DNA of 64,000 nucleotides, taken from the NCBI GenBank assembly GCA_008704415.1, contig VXIS01000075.1, positions 94,156 through 158,155 on the forward strand, read 5' to 3'. Position numbers and translations under genes: made by a program. This document shows, one piece after another, positions 22,397 to 32,429 of the stretch. Position 1 is the first letter of the stretch; each line of letters opens with the position of its first letter. This DNA is from Sphaerosporella brunnea (Eukaryota > Ascomycota > Pezizomycetes > Pezizales > Pyronemataceae). The notes under the pieces are model-generated. The model was given only the letters and a program-made list of their open reading frames with translations, ran no database searches and was not told where the DNA came from.

Positions 22397-22672
22397 TTTG
22401 TTGAGATGCCACCCATTTTAGACTGTATTTGTCCCCATGCCACCGGATGAGCGACCGTGAGCGAGCACTCTGGCTGACGCTCCCAGTTACTAGTACCCAC
22501 CAGTTCGCCCAATATCAATGCTAATAACTTCTCCAATCCAACTCTGTTTGACAGAAATATTTATGATCCGGCGGCTTGGGGACAAATACACGTCCAAAAT
22601 GAGATATATGCCACATTGCATTCGGCCGCTTGCGGCCATGATGAAACAAAACATGAGTGGCATCTCAACAAA
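22397..22672. mobile_element. MITE with TTTGTTGAGATGCCAC ends
   Basis: A 276-bp element whose ends TTTGTTGAGATGCCAC are inverted repeats. A second paired block (TATTTGTCCCCA) lies further in. The right arm has about 50 extra bases that contain the palindrome TTCGGCCGCTTGCGGCCATGA, also present at about 57974. The flanks TAACGG and TAACCG form an imperfect 6-bp direct repeat, a possible target duplication. Confidence 0.6.
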
Positions 22673-22801
22673 TAACCGAATTCATTCCTTTGTTACCATT
22701 ATCACGAATCCCCTTATCTCCTCTCCTTAGAGGGCGAAGGTCCAAACAGTAAGTGAGCTTCGGCTTAGAGGGATACCGTAGAGCTTCGCCATTGAGGCAA
22801 T

Positions 22802-23230
22802 TTCACCGGACCCAAAGCAAAAGGAAATGCAGGGCAATTGGGCCGATGATGGTGTGGCGGAGGGGGGGGGGATGACGCAAAGGCTGGTGTGCTCGCGCCG
22901 CGAAACGAAACTGAGAAGGATGTGACCCCGGAAGCACCAACTTGAACATGGCACCCAAGCTCAACACCAGACCGAATAAACGGACCGTAAAAAGCATTAT
23001 GGGTGAAAAGGGAGCGGATCTGGCTGGCTGGCGTTCATGTTTTATTTGCTTTTGTTTGAAATGGTTGAAATTTGAGGTCGCATAATCAAGAGCTTTTTTA
23101 TGACACCCGCGCGCAGACGAGTTTCGTTTCGCGGCGCGAGCAGACCAGCCTTTGCGTCATCCCCCCCCCCTCCGCCACACCATCATCGGCTCAATTGCCC
23201 TGCATTTCCTTTTGCTTTGGGTCCGGTGAA
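22802..23230. mobile_element. MITE with about 110-bp terminal inverted repeats
   Basis: Both ends begin TTCACCGGACCCAAAGCAAA and stay complementary for about 110 bp, through a G10/C10 run and the stretch ending CGCGCCGCGAAACGAAACT. The total is about 430 bp with no coding capacity. No clear target duplication was found next to the ends, so the true ends may be a few bases off. Confidence 0.75.
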
Positions 23231-23233
23231 CTT

Positions 23234-23270
23234 AGTGGTACTCAAGGTAGGCTGAAAAGGCCGGCTGGCT
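23234..23270 (+). repeat. Short dispersed repeat, copy 1
   Basis: The 37-bp phrase beginning AGTGGTACTCAAGGTAGG and continuing GCTGAAAAGGCCGGCTGGCT occurs here and again, in the same orientation, at about 25069-25105. The two copies flank the Mutator-like element, so they could be parts of one older repeat that was split. Confidence 0.75.
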
Positions 23271-23391
23271 GGAAATCAAGTGGCTCCAGCCTGGTTGCAG
23301 ACTCTGAGCGACCTTTTGTGAAAACGTGCTGGCTGGCTGGGTGACGTCGCGGTCATGCCACCAGCCAGGCTGTGACGAAATCAAAACATTA

Positions 23392-23656
23392 GGGGGATCC
23401 GGAGAAATTTAGCTAAAACAGCCTCTGCTGGCGGCACCAGGAAGGATGGGTGCACGGCGATTGGCAGAAGACAGGCAGTGCGCGACCCGACAGCCAAAAA
23501 GTTAAAATGTTTTGCTGCCAACAGCAGCTTTCAGCGCCGTTGCAAGTGGTAAACGGAAAGACGGGTGGTCTTGCGTCACAGCGTAGTTGAGAGCCAATCG
23601 ACGTCCTCCCGTTCTTCCTAGTGCCGCCGTTTTAACAAAACTTTTCCGGATCCCCC
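23392..23656. mobile_element. MITE, TA target duplication
   Basis: A 265-bp element with imperfect inverted ends of about 75 bp that begin GGGGGATCCGG. TA lies directly outside each end (23390-23391 and 23657-23658). It is separated from the Mutator-like element by only 29 bp plus its target duplication. Confidence 0.75.
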
Positions 23657-23907
23657 TATTATGATTAAAACAAAATAAAAATGAAAAAAAATAACGGCAA
23701 ACCTTTGAAATACCCCCCATTTTGAAACGTTCCACCGAAATACCCCCGGCGGCCTGAATCCTCCAAAATGCCCCTCCATTCAACCGAGTACCCCGCCGTG
23801 TCGCCGCAACTCAAATTCGCCGCAACTCAAATTCGCCGCTTGTCAACTCAGGCAATTTTTTCAAGTTTTTAGAAGGCTATTCTAGTTCTATTCAAGTTCT
23901 AACCTCA

Positions 23908-24760
23908 TTGACGCGCCCCTACAAGTGGTACTTCTGGCACATCTTGACAGCTTCGCTTGTTGTGTCCGACTCCACCGTATTGCCCACATCGCTGTGGCGC
24001 ATGATCCGGAAGATCGACTGGCGCACCTACAGCTGCTGCGCGAGCAACAGCTCTGGCCTCGTTCTTCTTCCTCTGTCTTTCGCCCTTTCTCAGACGCCGT
24101 TATTTAGGCCGTCCGCGTGGCTTTTGCTGTAACGGGGGCTCGCAATCAGCGCATACATCCAGATGATCCACTGACACCGGAAGTAGAATAGTGCTGTAGG
24201 TGTCTCGATATGTTTGAAGACTAACGAACTCTGGAATAAAGTCACGGGGACTCAGCCGCAGCTTGTTGATCAAAGCAACCGCATGGCCGCATGCGATATG
24301 ATAGAGCGCGGAGTTGTAGCTTTGCTGATGAAGATTGTCGTTGGTAGAACACGTCGCAGCCACCTCTGGGAGGATGGAATGCTTCGCGACGCCTCAGGCT
24401 CTGCACCCACGCAAGTGTGTTTTTCCTTGACCGTTGCAACGACTGCGCACTCCTTTTTGCTGTTCCAGCTGGCCCGGATGCCGAACGGACAGTTATTTGC
24501 AGCGCATGCCAAAACCACTCGCTTCCTGCAGCGACATGTCAGTCTGGGACACCGCTACACTAACAGAGCACTGGCGGCCAGCAGCCGGCTAGCCTGCTAC
24601 TTACTTTTCGCTCTTGACAGTTCTTGGCTGAAACTTGTCTGCAATTGCCCAGTCGGCGACCGCTTGCTTGAACAGCAGCAAGCTGTCAAACTCCTCGCCT
24701 TGCTGCACAACCATCCTGGGGCGCGAGAGGGTACGTAGATGTGTTGGTGGTGGTGGTGGT
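23908..24760 (-). pseudogene. MULE transposase remnant (core deleted)
   Basis: Reading leftward: about 24738-24610 encodes EFDSLLLFKQAVADWAIADK (start of the FAR1-like DNA-binding region). About 24510-24370 encodes CAANNCPFGIRASWNSKK followed by KEKHTC, the usual C...C...H-x-C ligands. After a junction near 24350, YHIACGHAVALINKL matches a SWIM finger, followed by PRGRPK. After a frame change near 24105 comes CGQYGGVGHNKRSC, a CCHC knuckle whose second Cys is Tyr. Several stops and frame changes separate these pieces. The DDE core, normally several hundred residues between the FAR1 part and SWIM, is absent. The order and spacing are seen; the family assignment rests on known MULE architecture. 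Confidence 0.8.
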
Positions 24761-24776
24761 GGTGGTGGTGGTGGTG
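24739..24776. repeat. GGT/TGG trinucleotide repeat
   Basis: About ten uninterrupted TGG units inside the Mutator-like element. On the minus strand they encode a poly-Pro run in the remnant. Confidence 0.9.
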
Positions 24777-25014
24777 AACGTTGTGGAAAGGGCGGGGGGA
24801 GGTTTGCTATGAAGGGGAGCGGCCAGTGTTGAGTTGGGGTTGCGGCGACACGGCGGGGCACTCGGGGCATTTTGGAGGATTCACGCCGCCGGGGGTATTT
24901 CGGTGGAACGTTTCAAAATGGGGGGTATATCAAAGGTTTGCCGAAAAAATAAACGAATTTTATTTAGCCTCACGGAACATACCGTTTCGTTCTCACCGAC
25001 TCAACCCCTCAGTA

Positions 25015-25105
25015 CCGCATAAACTCGCAAGCAAGAGACTGGGCTACGTCACTGGCTAAGTCGATAATAGTGGTACTCAAGGTAGGCTGAAAAGGCCGGC
25101 TGGCT
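25015..25105 (+). repeat. Fragment related to the 20.2-kb palindrome plus short repeat copy 2
   Basis: 25018-25065 reads AAACTCGCAAGCAAGAGACT then GGGCTACGTCACTGGCTAAG, a diverged half of the foldback element at 20199. It is followed at 25069-25105 by the second copy of the 37-bp phrase also found at 23234. Confidence 0.65.
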
Positions 25106-25179
25106 ACACCGCGCGACACGTCGCTGCTATCTGCCCAGGTTACGCGACATTTCTCATCCCACGAATTACCAATAGATGC

Positions 25180-25342
25180 TGTTGGAAAACTAGCTTTCTA
25201 GGCGAGGTTATGGGCGAGTGATATACTGTGATGGGACTAGGCTATTACCGAGTGCTGTCTAGTGAGTCTAGAAGGTGTATAATCGTACTTAGATTAGCCT
25301 TTAGGATAGCAACAATACAATCGCCTTTCCCATCACCACCAC
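25180..25342 (+). repeat. 160-bp repeat upstream of ARG4 (copy 1, RIP-like)
   Basis: Begins TGTTGGAAAACTAGCTTTCT and ends near CCCATCACCACCAC, 89 bp before the ARG4 start codon. A second copy in the same orientation is at 28322-28480, upstream of RRP43. Where the copies differ, this one usually has TA where the other has CA or TG (at least seven places), the pattern left by RIP. Confidence 0.8.
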
Positions 25343-25430
25343 TTGATAGGCAACTTTTATTCCCATTTGCCCCGCCGCCCACCCCGCCGCCCGACCCCAT
25401 CGCAATTCCGCAGAAAACAGCAACTTCGAT

Positions 25431-26887
25431 ATGGCCTCTTCTACTAAGCTTTGGGGTGGTCGCTTCACTGGTAGATGCTGATTATGGGTCAATTGGACCT
25501 TGCTTGAGTGCTGATTGTGGAGGATGATGCAGGCGCGACCGACCCCCTCATGACGGTCTACAACGAGTCTATCCACTATGACCGCCACATGCACACCGCG
25601 GACGTGCGGGGCTCGCAAGCCTACGCGAAAGCGATGCATCTGCGCGGGATCCTGACAGAGCACGAGCGTGACGAGATCATCCGGGGGCTCGACCTCGTAG
25701 AAGCAGAGTGGGAGGCAGACACCTTCAAGATCATCCCCGGTGTCGACGAGGACATCCACACCGCGAATGAGCGCCGACTCGGCGAGATCATCGGCACGCA
25801 CATCGCGGGAAAACTCCACACCGGCCGCTCCCGCAACGACCAGGTCGCGACTGACATGCGCATTTGGCTCCGAGGAAAGCTGGAGGAGATCGAGGGCTTC
25901 TTGACCGATCTCTTGAAGGCACATGTCGGAAGAGCCGAGCAGGATATGCATGTCCTCATGCCTGGGTATACCCATCTGCAGCGCGCCCAGCCGATCCGCT
26001 GGAGCCACTGGGTCATGGCCCATGCCCTTGCCTTCTCGAGCGATCTCGAGAGACTTCGAGAGCTCTACAAGCGGGTAAACATGTGCCCTCTCGGCAGCGG
26101 TGCGCTGGCTGGTAACCCCTTCGAGGTCGACCGAGAGTTCCTAGCCAAGGAACTAGGCTTCGAAGGCGTCGTTGGCAACTCCCTCCTCGGGGTTTCCGAC
26201 CGCGACTTCATTGTAGAAACACTGCAATGGGCGGCGCTCGCCATGAACCACATCTCCAAGTGGGCCGAAGACCTGATCATCTACTCGACGGCTGAATTCG
26301 GCTTCATTTCTCTGGCGGACGCATACAGCACCGGCTCCTCCCTCATGCCGCAGAAGAAGAACCCCGACTCCCTCGAGCTGCTGCGCGGAAAGAGCGGAAG
26401 AGTCTTTGGTCAGATGGCCGGCTTCATGTACACGCTCAAGGGCCTTCCGAGCACCTACAACAAGGACCTGCAGGAGGACAAGGAACCGCTCTTCGACTGC
26501 GTGCGCACCGTCGCAGACTCCTTCCAGATCGCTACCGGCGTTCTCAGCACCCTCAAGATCAACGAGCAAAAGATGCGCGAGGCGTTGACGATGGACATGC
26601 TCGCCACGGATCTGGCAGACTACCTCGTCCGCAAGGGCGTGCCGTTCAGGCAGACTCACCACATCTCGGGCGCTGCGGTGCGCCTGGCGGAGGAGCACGG
26701 CGTCTCGGGTATCGACAAGCTCACTCTGGAAGACTACAAGGGTCTGTGCGACGTCTTTGAGGAGGACGTTCACGCTGAGGTCTTTGACTTTGAGAAGAGC
26801 GTTGAGAAACGTGCTGCTATTGGTGGGCCCGCTAGGCACCGTGTGTTGGAGCAGATTGAGAAGGTCAAGGCTGTGTTGGGGGCGTAA
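25431..26887 (+). CDS. ARG4: Argininosuccinate lyase
   Basis: 464-aa enzyme that splits argininosuccinate into arginine and fumarate, the last step of arginine synthesis (also in the urea cycle). Exon 1 (25431-25470) encodes [15 protein letters not shown] 62-nt intron follows, and exon 2 (25533-26887) continues [20 protein letters not shown]. The fumarase/lyase signature [13 protein letters not shown] lies near residue 280, and the conserved [13 protein letters not shown] and [10 protein letters not shown] segments are present. Length matches the family (about 460). No mitochondrial presequence is visible, so a cytosolic location is expected. The promoter contains the 160-bp repeat listed above. 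In eukaryotic lyases the signature serine supplies catalysis and is retained. Identity is secure. Confidence 0.97.
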
Positions 26888-27235
26888 ATTCATTTTTTTG
26901 TCCGTTTGTTCGCTTTGGGATCGATACCTGGTGCGAAATAAAAGGAACAAAGGTCTACAATGCCCGTCGTTTTGCTAGCGTGAGCTAATACCCCATAAAT
27001 GCTAACATACCCTGACGTGGGAAAACGACAGTTCAACTCCACGATAGAAAAGCAAGCGACAGAGCGTGCCAATTTCCGGGGCACAGTCTTTTTTCGCGGC
27101 AAAAATTGATAAAACAATTCAAACTGACCATTGACTCACCCACACCTGCACCCTACCTCTAACCCTCACGCAATCCCCAGCTCAAATCCTGTCCCTAACC
27201 CATCTAGAATAGTTCCTGGAGATTTTTCTCTTTTT

Positions 27236-27261
27236 TTTTTTGGGGGGGGGGGGGGGGGATT
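27236..27261. repeat. T/G homopolymer run
   Basis: A run of T followed by about 18 G on the + strand, in the ARG4 3' flank. Confidence 0.8.
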
Positions 27262-27306
27262 TTTCTGGTACTTTTCTGTGGTATCACGTTAGAGCTCGAG
27301 GGCATA

Positions 27307-27675
27307 CCGTATTTTCTCGCGGGTATGGAATTTGACGGCGCGAAACTCAATCTTTTTCTAGGAACAAAAGCAGTTGTGGTGTAGGAGACCGTAAAAAAAT
27401 GGCACTTCAACCTCGCGACGCCACTCCCCACCACTCGCCTGCAAAAGATGAAGCCGGGCATCATCAAACCTGGTCCCCGTCGCCTGTCATTTGGAGCAAA
27501 GCTGGAGGCTTCAAGTTCCGAAAAGCGCTGCAGCTTACCTTCAACGACGAGGAGGCAAAAATTGCAAAAGGACCGCTGGCCATACGAATAATAAACGGAG
27601 AGCAGACATTGTGCACCATGTTGGCTCTGTTCACCCACCCACTCCGTCAAATTCCATACTCGCGAGAAAATACGG
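27307..27675. mobile_element. MITE with CCGTATTTTCTCGCG ends
   Basis: A 369-bp segment bounded by inverted repeats of about 32 bp beginning CCGTATTTTCTCGCGNGTAT and ending AATTTGACGG, with one mismatch. The stretch following the left end (GACGGCGCGAAACT) recurs at 60320-60333 in the outer element near the transposon, linking the two. A target duplication is not evident. Confidence 0.65.
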
Positions 27676-28321
27676 CCTTGGCCCCACCGAGGGTATATTA
27701 GCCCACGCTACGGGCATTGTATGTAGGCCTTTGCTGTGCGTGCGTCCGTGCGTGCGTGCGTGCGTGCGTGATTCGATGTGAAATTGTGAAAGGCTGCTTT
27801 GTGGGCACTCTCTACCAAGAACCGTGATGGACACCGCATATTTCACCGACGAACCTAGCGATAGGTCAACCTACCGAATCTCATGGAAGGTTCGGGGCCG
27901 CAAGAGCGTTTGGTAGGGAAAAGCTGGTAATGACGTAGAAATTATTATGGTTTCGTGACACGAGGAGACCGTCACCATCACCACATATTTCATATATGTA
28001 CCCGCCGGCGAAATTGCCAGTAAACTACCACCAAAAGACCTGGGCAGACTGGATCGAAATAGACGGGGACGCTGATTCCTATCTTAATTTCTGAGGCAAG
28101 AGTACGCCGAAAGGCTTTAAGAAAACCTCATGGTAAACCGCACGCCGCAACGGTGGCGGGCTATATCGCTGCCAGTGGCCGAGGCAACGGGGGTTGATGG
28201 CGACGGGAGCTCGCAGTTTCAACCTGAAAAAACTACTCTGTGTAGAATACTGCTTCTTGTATTTACTATGATATTGAAACCACATTAGATGGGCCGCCGA
28301 GTAGGTCGAATCTTAAAAAAA
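27676..28321. other. Intergenic between MITE and RRP43 promoter repeat
   Basis: Contains a GCGT tetranucleotide run (about 27735-27770). No gene recognised. Confidence 0.5.
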
Positions 28322-28480
28322 TGTTGGAAACTGGCTTTCTAGGCGAGGATGAGGACGAGTGAGATACTGTGATAGGACCAGGCTGTCACCGAGTGATATC
28401 CAGTGAGTCTCGGAGGTGTATAATCGCACTTGGACAAGCCTGTAAGATAGTTTGCTTTTCCCATCACCATCCTCCACCAC
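28322..28480 (+). repeat. 160-bp repeat upstream of RRP43 (copy 2)
   Basis: Same-orientation partner of 25180-25342, beginning TGTTGGAAACTGGCTTTCTA. It ends about 240 bp before the RRP43 start codon. It retains CA/TG at most sites where copy 1 has TA. Confidence 0.8.
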
Positions 28481-28717
28481 AACTTCGGCTACGCTCTACA
28501 CCTACACGTCAACCACTTTCGCAAGGTCGCGTAATATCGCTTGTTCTACAGCCCTCCTTAAAGGTTGAAGGTTCGGACTTCAACTTCGACTTTCCCCACG
28601 TCGAGTGACACCGCATGCATCCGGCAGTGCGCCAAGCAAATAAACTGCGAACAACGTTTTGCGCGTTTGGGTTCCCAACGTCACGTCACGTGTTCCTTTC
28701 GCTACCATACAACATCA

Positions 28718-29777
28718 ATGACCACCACCTCCACCACCACCGCGGCCACAATGGGCCTCTCCTTCCCGGCCACAACCTTCCAAAAGCTCTCGCCCAGCTC
28801 CTACCTCCAGCGGCACCTGCAATGCACGCCTTCTACGCGGCCCTCCGGCCGCAGCCCGAGCACCTTCCGCCTAGCAACGCTGCACACAAACGCGCTGTCG
28901 CACGCGCACGGCTCCGCGGTGGTGCGGGCGGGCGACACGGCCGTGGTGTGTGGAGTGCGGGGCGAGGTACTAGCGCTGACCAGCGGCGAGGGGAGGACGC
29001 GGGGAAGGATTGTAGTTGAGCGGGTTGGCGTTGAGGACGGGGAGGATGTGGAGGTTGAGACGCATGCGCTTGTGGTGCCGAACCTTGAGCTTGGTAATTT
29101 CCTTCTTTAAACACGTAGGGCAGGGAGTGGGGGGAGGGTATAAAGGCTAATGTGGAAACTGTGGGGGATGTTTAGGAACCGGTTGCAGCAGAGATTACCA
29201 CCCCGGCCCGCCGACCGACTTTGCGCAGACTACGGCTGAGCGACTGAGGACCCTGCTCCTCGATACTATCCCCCTGGTTCCCGCCACAACCTTGCGGATT
29301 GCGGATGCTGATGGAGCCGTGAAGGCGTACTGGGTGCTTTACATCGACGTGGTCGTCATCTCGCTGGACGGAAACGTGCTTGACACCGCATGGGCGGCAA
29401 TCGTGGCTGCGCTCAAGAGCGTGCGTCTCCCTGCAGCAATTTGGGATCAAGACGCCGAAGCCGTTGTCTGCGATCCCGCCCCGGAAAACTTCCGGAGCTT
29501 GGAGCTTAGGGAGGCGGGGTATACAGCCAGCTTTGTCGTGTGCTATAACGATGGGGAGGAAGGCGGAGAGAATGCAGAGAAGGAATGTGTTCTCTCCGAC
29601 CCCGACGAGTTCGAAGAGCAGGTGTGCGGCGAAAAAATCACCGTCGCGGTCGGTGCCGGCGGAAAAATCGTCGGGATCGAGAAAAGCGGCGGGCTGAGCG
29701 ATGTGGCTAAAACGCTGCCAACTTGCATCAGCCGTGCTAGGGAGCGGTATCAGCAGTGGTGTAAGATCATCTCATAG
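28718..29777 (+). CDS. RRP43: Exosome complex subunit RRP43 (EXOSC8-like)
   Basis: 325-aa non-catalytic RNase PH-type subunit of the RNA exosome core ring, which acts in 3' processing and decay of RNA in nucleus and cytoplasm. Exons 28718-29093 and 29176-29777 join in phase 1; the splice restores LELGTGCS, typical of this subunit. Other family marks are HGSAVVRAGDTAVVCGVRGE early, and YWVLYIDVVVISLDGNVLDT then AALKSVRLP in the second half, which separate RRP43 from RRP42 and RRP45. The Thr-rich first eleven codons could be skipped by using the Met at 28751; both starts are in frame. A CACGTG site lies at about 28687, some 30 bp upstream. The insert EEGGENAEKE near residue 240 is acidic and looks lineage-specific. 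Confidence 0.88.
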
Positions 29778-29858
29778 ACAACTACAACCCCAATAAAAGA
29801 TCTCTATCCAATCCAACAATCAATCAAGGAATTGATTTCCCCAAATACCCCCCCCCCC

Positions 29859-29872
29859 CCCCCCAATCCTCG
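29859..29872. repeat. Poly-C run
   Basis: About 15 C on the + strand in the 3' space between the convergent genes RRP43 and the Aim19-like gene. Confidence 0.7.
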
Positions 29873-30439
29873 CTACCGTTTCTCCTCCCAGCGCCGCGTG
29901 TTGAAATAATACCACCCCCCAACCACAGCATCAAACCCCATCTTCGTCACCGCAACCGCCGGCAACACGCGCCCACGCAACAGCGGCTTCACGCCACGCT
30001 TCCAGCCGTTGATGAGCAGATACAGACTCGCCCACGCCGCCTCCGTCCCCGCCGCGTCGACGCTGTGCCCTTCGTAGGCCATGAAGCCGCTAAGACTGAA
30101 GACGCCCGCGAAGAGCACGAGCTGTGCGGGGCGCGGGTAAAGTGTTGGGCGCTGGCGCGCGGGCGGTATCAGCGTGAGTGCTGTGGTGTTTGTCAGCAAG
30201 GGATTTTTTTATATTTTTTTTTGGGGGGGGGGAATGAACTCAACGCGGCACTGGCAAGCGGGTTGAGTGGCGACTCTGTATATCATTCCAAATCAGCACC
30301 GCATCCCCCTCCCGCCAGGAAAAAAAACAGTGCATAGTGCATAGTGCATACCTGCAAACGCCCGCCCCTTCGTGTCTAGCCATGTAGTGATCCCTCTCCT
30401 GCCGGTTTCTTCCGCCGCTGCTGCCGCTGTTGGTGCCAT
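29873..30439 (-). CDS. Small membrane protein, Aim19-like
   Basis: Predicted 131 aa from exons 30439-30352 and 30180-29873 (171-nt intron, phase 1). The start MAPTAAAAAEET is chosen over an in-frame upstream ATG at 30490. After the intron the sequence has RPAQLVLFAGVFSLSGFMAY and two further hydrophobic stretches, suggesting two or three short membrane segments, and ends WYYFNTRRWEEKR. The pattern resembles fungal Aim19 proteins (altered inheritance of mitochondria), a poorly characterised inner-membrane family, but this rests on memory of that family. It converges with RRP43, leaving only 95 bp between stop codons. Confidence 0.55.
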
Positions 30440-31357
30440 CGTCGTGATGATCGTGGATATGGAGAGGTAGTATGTAGAGTTGAAACGCACAAAACGGGAT
30501 GACGTCGACCCCTGCCAACAGAATGATCTCGCTCGAGGTTAGGGCTGCATGTTTCTCCGTGACATGACATCACCACTCCCATCCCCCGAGTGATCCACAA
30601 TGCACCGCCCCCTGCATACGCGTCCGCACAACTTCGATTTCATTGATTCCATCCATGCCACCCGTCCCCCAATGGAATACTTATAAAGCCTCTTCTTAAT
30701 AATAAGAAAAGAGAGTTGCAAGAAAGCCGAAAAATGCAGCCAAACAAAAAAGCTATGACACACATCCATACCGTAGAACGCCGTGCCCCTTCTTAAAATT
30801 TCCCAATTAACGACCTTCTTCCCCAACAGACAAGTCGCAGCCAAAAGAAAAGAAAAAGAAAAGGGAAAGACAAAACACCCTGTGTGTCGGAAAGTACTGG
30901 AGCAAGCCAGCAACGAATCGGCTAGCCCGACAAAAAAAACAGCACACGCCCTTCCAGCTCACAGCCTATGAATGATGTATAGTACAACACCAAGATGAAT
31001 AGAAAGTGAAAAAAAAAAAAAAAAAAAGCCGATTAAAGAGAGAAAAGTATGCAGTAAGGAAACTTTGGTAGCTTTTCCCCCTAAAGAAAAGCAAACCCAC
31101 AAATCAAACTTTTCCCTGCAATGACTCTAATTTTCCGATCCAACAAAAGAAAAGAAAAAACGGAAAAAAAGATGTGTGACCGGCATTAATACAGGGAAGA
31201 CAGTAGTGGCAGAAAGGGTAAGAACAAACGCCACCCATTTCTGTAATCGCCCAAAGCACAAGCAATGAACTTTCTGTCGTAGTTGAGTTGACAATCAAAC
31301 ACTTCTGATGCGCCGCAGCCCATCGTTCGAACAATGTCGTGTGAAATCGTTGATGAG
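30440..31357. other. Intergenic, nothing recognised
   Basis: A-rich with an A run at about 31009-31027. It includes the promoter side of the Aim19-like gene and the 3' flank of SIW14. No supported gene. Confidence 0.5.
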
Positions 31358-32429
31358 TCACTGCGCCTTGATGGCGGCGGGACATATGATCGAGAGCGGG
31401 TTGTCAACGTCCTCGTCCTCAGTCTCGACAGGCATCGTGGGAGGCACCCAGCCATTCTCGCGGGCGATATCCCAGCAAGCTTGAAGGCCATAGGTCTCGA
31501 TCTTCCAAAGATCATGAGGCCGACTCTTGCTGCCGGCAAACCTGCGGTACTCCTCCTGGGCAGAGGCAAGAGACCAGGCCTGGAATCTTCGGAGGCATCC
31601 GACCACGGTTCCAGTGCGATGCTATGTAAAATCAGCAAAAATGTTCACGATGGGATGTCCCGGGGCTAGTTACTTTGCCCTTGTTGCAGTGGATCAACAA
31701 CGGGTGATTTCGGCGGTCCAAGATGATGTTAAGTGCAGCCGTGATCTTCTCGTCGGGAACCGGAGTGATGCAGTTCTCCTTGTTTCCCGGCATGCCAATC
31801 TGATAGTGCACAATGCCGTTCTCTAGGATGAATTGGGCATTAGGTTCGGGGTATGGTTCCGAAACCAGGGTTCTTACAGCAGAGTCAGTGATAACTCCCA
31901 ATTTTATAGCACGCGTAACACTTACAAAATCGTCTTCAAGCCCAACTTTTTCAAGTATGGAAAGTTCTCGGGCTTTGGGAAACTGCTCCGATAGACCATG
32001 CCGGCCACAAGAGCGAAGTTGTCAGGTGGCGTCAATGTGTCAATGGCATTGGCGCTTGAGGAGCTCAGGGTTCGGGCGATCTTCAAAGGCGGGCGCAATG
32101 CTAGAAGCCGATTGTTAAGAATGAAACCCTCATAATGCGGCATTGTAAAATGCAGCAAGATAGTGAGGTGGAATAATACCTCCGTCTCCCACCGCATCCG
32201 ATTTTGCCTCCTCAGGTGCAGGACGCTTCGAAGTTTGGGATAACGCCGCCGGGCCTTCCATAACTGCAAGTTCCCCACCCATGTTCTGGTGAGGATCGGT
32301 GGAGGGCCGGAGCGAAACCGTGGCTGCGTCGGCAACGTTCATCTGAGAGTCATTTTGGCGGTCTTTAACTTCTGGGGTTGTGTGATAGGACTGTGTTCTC
32401 TGCGTGCGATCGAGGAGCCGCTGTAGCAT
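31358..32429 (-). CDS. SIW14: Siw14-like tyrosine phosphatase (inositol pyrophosphate phosphatase family)
   Basis: Predicted 295 aa from exons 32429-32180, 32100-31926, 31872-31674 and 31621-31358. Residues 1 to about 90 are polar and poorly conserved. The domain starts at [18 protein letters not shown], continues through [11 protein letters not shown] and YQIGMPGNK, and carries the catalytic loop HCNKGKHRTG (residues 203-212) with Cys204 as nucleophile and Arg210. Intron 3 cuts the loop exactly between HCNKGK and HRTG. A run [15 protein letters not shown] follows, as in yeast Siw14, which removes a phosphate from inositol pyrophosphates and is linked to stress and nutrient signalling. Start choice is not certain; Met at 32345 is an alternative. 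Assignment to Siw14 rather than Oca1/2 follows from the intact loop and flanking residues. Confidence 0.88.

Larger units (their letters stand above)
23686..24952 (-). mobile_element. Internally deleted Mutator-like element (MULE) with 9-bp target duplication
   Basis: The element spans 23695-24943 (1,249 bp). It has inverted ends of about 110 bp beginning CGGCAAACCTTTGA. The flanks 23686-23694 and 24944-24952 are identical 9-mers (AAAAAATAA), the target size used by Mutator transposases. On the minus strand it keeps pieces of a transposase gene in order: an N-terminal FAR1/MULE zinc-binding part, a SWIM-type finger and a C-terminal zinc knuckle. The catalytic core between the first two is missing. 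It is therefore a non-autonomous deletion derivative. Confidence 0.88.

Noticed and set aside
25301..26950. Long minus-strand frames over ARG4
   Set aside because: Antisense shadows of a GC-rich, codon-biased gene.
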